From NCBI GenBank assembly GCA_022592435.1, contig JABYQS010000026.1:186001-250000 (forward strand): a stretch of DNA of 64,000 bases. Reading direction: 5' to 3'. The position numbers and the translations under genes were made by a program. The notes beneath the pieces were generated by a model. That model did no database searches. It was not told where the DNA came from and was given only the letters and a program-made list of their open reading frames with translations. Positions 59,263 through 64,000 of this stretch are shown piece by piece. Numbering within the stretch: the stretch's first letter is position 1; each line of letters begins with the position of its first letter. Origin of the DNA: Cerioporus squamosus. Lineage: Eukaryota; Basidiomycota; Agaricomycetes; Polyporales; Polyporaceae.

Positions 59263-60228
59263 ATGTCCGCAAAGGTCTACGTCGGGTCAGTTTCGTTGAA
59301 CCTCACACGCGGCGCCCTCGTGTAGCCACGCTTCCCAGGACCGAACGACTGATGCGCTCTGTATTCCCGCGTATAGCAACTTGAGCTGGAACACTACGGA
59401 TGATACCCTCCGTCAAGTCAGTCTGCTTTCCCCCGCGCGATGGCCTCCGTCGCGTGTTTTTGCCTCCCGTGTTCCGTGTCTGATTGGTCGTTTTGTTTGT
59501 CCTGCGCTCGTTCGCAAAATTTTAGGCGTTTTCTTCCTATGGGCAAATCCTCGACGTACGCGATCTTCCCTTGCATGAGTCTCGTGGCTGTGTAGCAATC
59601 ACCATGAGGTCTCGTTGGCGAAAAGGCCTCGTTGTGCTGATCTGCTCCGCGAATCTCCCTTGCAGTCGATCGTGATGCGCGACCGTGACACCGGCCGCTC
59701 CCGCGGCTTCGGCTTCGTCACCTTCAGCTCCCAGACCGAGGCTCAGACCGCCATCGCCAGCCTCAACGAGCAAGAGCTCGACGGCCGTCGCATCAAGGTC
59801 AACCTCGCCAACGCCCGCGGCAGCGGCGGAGGTGGTGGAGGTCAGATTGAACTGTGCTCTCTTCGACCTAGATCTGTTCGTTGATCTCGATTGTGTTGTG
59901 ATAGGCTACGGTGGTGGAGGCTACTCCGGCGGCGGCGGCTACGGCGGTGGTGAGTGCACTCAGGTGGTTCAAGTGATGGAAGTATCGTTGACCGAATGTG
60001 GCATTTTCAGGCCAAGGCGGCTACGGTGGTGGAGGCTACGGCGGCGGTGCTCAAGGTTCGTTTCGCCAGTCTGGTTGTGCTAGCCTGAGACAGGATGCTG
60101 ACCACTTTTCAGGTGGCTACGGTGGCGGCCAGCAGGGCTTCCAGTCCGGTGGCTACGGCGGTGGAGGCTATGGCGGCCAGCAGGGCGGCTACGGTGGAGG
60201 TTACGGTGGCCAGCAGGGTGGCTACTAG
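59263..60228 (+). CDS. Glycine-rich RNA-binding protein (single RRM plus GYGG tail)
   Basis: Seven exons in phase: 59263-59285, 59377-59416, 59526-59555, 59666-59840, 59905-59949, 60011-60055, 60113-60228; 157 residues. One RRM occupies residues 1-85: RNP2 VYVGNLSW, RNP1 RGFGFVTF and the C-terminal [12 protein letters not shown]. The tail is made of GYGGG and GYGGQQGGY repeats ending in a Tyr. This is the CIRBP/GRP7-like class, nucleo-cytoplasmic RNA-binding proteins often induced by cold or stress and able to phase-separate through the Gly/Tyr/Gln tail (family knowledge). Two consecutive exons of exactly 45 nt, both phase 1 at each end, encode repeat units, so exon duplication within the tail is likely. 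The TATA box and CT-rich leader suggest high expression. Confidence 0.95.
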
Positions 60229-61436
60229 ATGCCCAATGGTGAGTCTTACTCCTCCCCCATGCTCCGCGACCTTGCCTGACCAAAAGTTCAGTTGGCTATG
60301 TCCTCATCCCCCGCATGCTTTCCTCTTGAGGCGTCCTCTGCGACGCCTGTTTCTCTCTGATATATGTTCCGTTTCTTCCCCGACTCACTCATCCACAACA
60401 CACTCCTTACTCCCGCTGTCCTTTCCGGTAGCACTCGTCGTCTCCGTCCCGATCGTCTCGTCCCGATGCGTCTCCAATGCGACCTGTACTTTTAGGAGTT
60501 CCCCGTCCCCAGTGTACTTGTCCCCCCTTCCCGTCCTCTTGTCATCTCGGATCCCCACAATGCGCGTTGTGGGTGAGTGTGTCTTCTATTCCTTGTCGTT
60601 GTATAAAATGCGATCGGCTTGCTTTCCTCGTCGTTATGTCCGACTCACAAAATGCGTGCCCGGTCCCTTCTCAAGAGACAGCATGCATACACCGACGGTG
60701 TGGATGGATGGCCCTGCGGGTGTTCGATCTTCACAGGCGGAAAGCATCTACGCAAGGGTGTCGATTGAAGTCCCTACCTCACTGCTTGAACCACTCAATG
60801 CCCCTCTCTTCCTCTCACCGCATCATGACTTTCGTGTGGGCCGGTGCTTGAGTGCATCGCGGTCCGGGACAAGGTGTCCTTCCGCCTAGTAGGGAACAAC
60901 CGCGTCCACGTTCCCCTCCCTGACGTCCTCCCTGGCATAAGCGCGCACGTCGTCTCGGACGACGGGTCGCGGGCGAGGATGCTGCAGTTGTGCATCGTGG
61001 TTCCTCCGTTGTACGAGTATGATGTGAAGAGGAAGCGGGCCGTGTGCGACGCGATCGACCTGCTCTCTCCGCTGCGCAAGCGTGGCACATGGAGCTCCTG
61101 GTGTGACAGCTCCTGCTGCCAACGACGAACTCGGAGGATCAGAGGAAGTACTACGTGCAGTCCAGGTGAAGGGACATGGCGTTGCCGGAGGGACATCTTA
61201 GTACCAGAGGGTCGACGATGGGTATCGGATGGATGAGAGGTGGTGGGAGTTGAGAAATCTAGGAGATCTGCGCGAGTGAGTGCGTCGGCCCCATCGAATG
61301 CGGGAATGATGCCGCTCACCGGTTCACCGCGCTCATACAGACTCTGCTTGGGAGAACCGATGGGGGACGAGTTGGAGATCGCTGCTGCGATCGCAGGGCA
61401 GGCCTGCGCAATTGCGAAGGACAGAGCGACCGATTG
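60229..61436. other. Intergenic region with a possible coding fragment
   Basis: The first 400 nt are pyrimidine-rich and probably 3' untranslated. A + frame at about 60844-61125 has protein-like composition (SFRLVGNNRVHVPLPDVLPG, VVPPLYEYDVKRKRAVCDAI) but no clear start, acceptor or family; it may be an exon of an unrecognised gene or a remnant. Confidence 0.4.
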
Positions 61437-64000
61437 TCATGCACTAGTACTGAAGCTACCAGAATGCACTGCTGGACTGCGCTGGCGTCCACTTGCATCC
61501 GACATCGTGCCGAGCTCGACGTCCGAGTCCTCTGGGTCCCATAGCGAATCGGTGTTGTCCCCTGAAGGGCATCCAGTCAGTCCCATGTCCCAGTGGCAAC
61601 ATGCATAAAGTAAACGCTCACACGTATCTCGCCTCACATCAAGCCTGACCTCCACCCCCGGGAGGGCGCACAGCGTCGGGATTCCCCGCTGCACCTGCGA
61701 CTCCCACCAAGTCTCGTCCTTGCTGTGCGGATCCCAGAGCCGCAGCGTGAGCAGCCCGAGATGGCCGAACCCCAGCCGCAATCCTCTCCCTTCTCCTCCT
61801 TCTTCGCAGAGGACTTCCTCGAAGCCCGCCCCGAGGAGCACGCGCATAGCGTCGCTCGCGCGGCGGGCGTACGTCCACGCCCGCACTTCGCGAGGTCGGA
61901 TCGGCGTCGACTCGTCGTGTTGAGGCTCGAATTCCGAGGCGAGGGCGTGCCACGGCGCGGCGCCTGTCAGCTCGCTGCGCGTTGCGTATCCGGGCTCGTA
62001 CGTGAAGGATATATGCTGCAGCGGGCCCGGCGAGACTCGGAGGACGGGCTCGGAGGAGGTGTGGCCGGAGTCACTGGTACTGGCATGATGATGGTACCGG
62101 TGAGCTGGTGCTGGCAGGGCGGAGAGGACGCGCCGCGTCGCTTCGCGATAGAGGTCGATCAGGTCCATGCCCGCCGGGAGGGGCGAGTACAGTCGACACC
62201 CTCTTAATGCATACCTGTCGGGATAGGGCCTCAGTTATGCATTATGGGAGGTTATGTCTTATACGAATGAGCGCCTAATGAGCGCCAGCGGTTAGTCTCA
62301 TAAGCGCTCACCTTGGGTGCATAGCCGGTCCTGGATAAGGGCTCAGATAGGTTCCCATACGGGTTTTTGGAGGCAGAATATGCGGGAAGTCCTCATATCT
62401 GGGCTCTTGACTTATAGGCGTAGCGGCGCTTCAGAAATTAAATGAAATTAAATAAATTAAATCGCGGCCGCAGGCCGCACAGGCTCTCTGCGGCTTCCCT
62501 CAACAGAAATTAATTCCATGATACCTCGAGCACCTCATAGGCCATTGTATGCGCATTTCTGAGATCCTTGGGAGGTAGCTTTAATTTTCTTTCCGGCGCT
62601 AACGCGCCGGCAAGAGTAGAACCACTGTCTGATGCGCGTTCGCACAGATCTGGTGTATTCCTTCGGACTCATATAGACAAAAAAATCTCCCCATTGACTC
62701 CTGCATTATTTGAGCGCAAAGGAAGGTAGCATAGGGTGCCGTGCCCAGCAGGAGAAGCTCAAAATCCCATATTGTGGGCCAAAAGTGCCCTGCTGCAAGC
62801 AGTGCTAGCACTATGTAATTTTTCCACCTCACATCGCAAATCCCCTCCTGCAGCGACACCCTCATATTGTTGGCCCATATACTTAATGCCTCTCAACATT
62901 TTTCCAGGCTCAACAGCTGCGAAACGACGCAGGGAAACCTAGCAGAAAGCTGGGTGGCTGATTGTTTGTTCGAGTTACTTTGTTGCCAAATGCAGTAAGT
63001 GAAATTCAAACTCAGTCAGGTCAAGTCAGGGCTACACCTATAGCTCAACTGCCCATATCTGTAGGCTTGCTGACCATATCAGCCAAAATTGACCCCAGAT
63101 ATGTGTCACAAGGCGGCTTACATCAGCAGCAAATTGCCTTATTAAGTAAGCAATCCTATGCATTTTCCTCCAGATCTGGTATGCATTATGCGTTATCAAC
63201 AGATTATGCATTATGCATACAGTTTCCCCCTTCCCCAACTCGGGAAAGCCAAAAACCTATGCATTATCAACATTTATGCGTTATGAGGGGTATGCATTAG
63301 GAGGGTGTCGACTGTACGCCGTGGGCGAGGCGAGGACGAGTTCCAGGACCTCCAGACGGACGAGCCTCGAGAGCGCCGTGTAGTCTTCTGGGGACGCAGC
63401 ATGGAAGTGGCCCAGGGTAAGTGGTTGAGTGAGTTACGATGAACGGTCGGCGGAAACAGAAACTCGGAGAGCCCTACTTACGGGGCGTCCACCGCGCGAA
63501 GCTGCTCCGTATGTGCACGCGGGTGAGGTTCGCGGGGCCCGGACCCATCGTGGCGGCGTTGAGGATGAGCGTGCTCGCGGACGAGCAGCTGTCTATCTAC
63601 GTAGTGGACCACAAGTTCACTGTCAGCTTCTACCAGACGCAAACACGGCCCCACCTTCAACGACTCCAGTTCCGCACATGTCATCCCATTGCGCGGCACC
63701 GGCGGGAGCCTCCAGCCAGCTCCGTCCCACCCGCCGAACTTGACGATCGCGCGAAAGCAGTCCACGACGCGCAAGGCAGGAAAGGCCCACAGCAGCTGCA
63801 CGAGGTCCCGCGCGGTCACGAAGAACACGTGCTGCAGGCGCAGCTCGCGCAAGCCGTGCCCGCCTCGGGGGAACTAGGCGCCGAAGAGCGCGGCGTAGCG
63901 CGGGGGGAAGAGCCACTCGGATCGCACGAGCGTGAGGGCGGACACGGAGGGGAGGGCGCGCGTGACGGCGGGGTGAACCAGGGAGATGTTGGCGTCGTCG
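61437..64000 (-). pseudogene. F-box/LRR-like protein gene, interrupted by a stop and a transposon
   Basis: Minus-strand gene that enters from beyond the window. The visible part has leucine-rich, F-box-protein-like spacing: VSALTLVRSEWLFPPRYAAL, LRELRLQHVFFV, LVQLLWAFPALRVVDC, then LTRVHIRSSFARWTP (to 63482). After a 94-nt intron (63481-63388) comes DYTALSRLVRLEVLELVL. This exon is split at a TA dinucleotide by the element at 62190-63314; across the element it continues YSPLPAGMDLIDLYREA. Counting the exon without the element and with one TA gives the correct phase into the last intron (61621-61562) and a stop at 61437. A second lesion is an in-frame TAG at 63876-63874, and the exon border near 63600-63660 does not close cleanly. 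Probably nonfunctional. F-box proteins act as substrate adaptors of SCF ubiquitin ligases; the F-box itself would lie outside the window. Confidence 0.6.
62190..63314. mobile_element. Non-autonomous TA-target DNA transposon (Tc1/mariner or pogo-like), 1,125 bp
   Basis: The ends are inverted repeats starting CAGTCGACACCCTC; 26 bp match with one mismatch between 62190-62215 and the reverse complement of 63289-63314. The element is flanked on both sides by TA (62188-62189 and 63315-63316), the target duplication of Tc1/mariner and pogo/Fot1 elements, whose ends often start with CAGT. Internal sequence is more AT-rich than the host and has many ATGCATTAT-type motifs near both ends. The longest internal open frame (62865-62599, minus, 88 codons) shows no DDE/D transposase motif, so the copy is probably mobilised in trans. 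It lies inside an exon of an F-box/LRR-like gene. Near-identical ends and an intact flanking exon point to a recent insertion. Confidence 0.88.

Noticed and set aside
62599..62865. Transposase encoded inside the TA-flanked element
   Set aside because: The 88-codon frame lacks DDE/DDD spacing or a helix-turn-helix, is too short, and starts at a non-conserved position; the element is treated as non-autonomous.
1..64000. Secondary-metabolite cluster
   Set aside because: An OPT transporter, an ABC transporter and an HMG factor occur, but there is no polyketide, peptide, terpene or other backbone synthase, and conserved housekeeping genes are interspersed.

Overview
The window looks like nuclear DNA of a filamentous basidiomycete (Agaricomycetes-like). 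Genes are split by many short introns of about 50-75 nt with GTRNGT donors, exons can be as short as 6-40 nt, and intergenic DNA is moderately GC-rich. Several families are typical of, or expanded in, mushroom-forming fungi: DUF6533 and DUF6534 membrane proteins, small MYND-finger proteins, a secreted PLC-like phosphodiesterase, a small dsRNA-binding-domain protein and F-box/LRR-like proteins. No rRNA, tRNA, CRISPR array or bacterial operon structure was seen. Gene models were built by hand: I joined exons only where donor, acceptor and phase agreed, and say where they do not.

Layout. 1-6452: three tandem MIP-family (aquaporin/aquaglyceroporin-like) genes on +, the first cut by the window edge. 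6453-10807: a gene-poor stretch holding one small spliced dsRBD gene (-). 10808-12275: a disordered, basic, probably nuclear protein (+). 12276-15015: no supported gene. 15016-23884 (-): two paralogous MYND-finger genes flanking an OPT-family oligopeptide transporter; the 15 kb copy has one in-frame stop. 24388-25853 (+): a queuosine-salvage (DUF2419/QNG1) gene. 26099-28086 (-): DUF6533 membrane protein, followed by an unresolved gene up to about 29330. 29517-32620 (-): NAD kinase. 34268-35601 (+): secreted PLC-like phosphodiesterase. 38566-40415 (-): HMG-box factor. 40416-43236: gene-poor, with a local tandem duplication. 43237-45137 (-): decaying DUF6534 gene. 45478-46577 (-): TMEM53/DUF829 hydrolase. 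47165-49803 (-): hypothetical nuclear protein with a frameshift at a run of nine G. 50058-53832 (+): MCM2. 54317-58505 (+): HMT1/ABCB6-like ABC half-transporter. 59263-60228 (+): glycine-rich RRM protein. 61437-64000 (-): F-box/LRR-like gene broken by a stop and by a 1,125-bp TA-flanked DNA transposon.

The genes do not form one pathway: replication (MCM2), NADP supply, tRNA modification salvage, membrane transport and transcription genes are mixed with lineage-specific families. I found no new defence or biosynthetic system. The most informative signals are evolutionary: the aquaporin array with diverged NPA motifs and an exact intron difference, a transposon whose conceptual removal restores a frame, an intron bounded by a 9-bp direct repeat that is absent from the paralogue, and several single-base or single-codon reading-frame breaks in otherwise well-preserved genes, which need to be sorted into true decay and assembly error.
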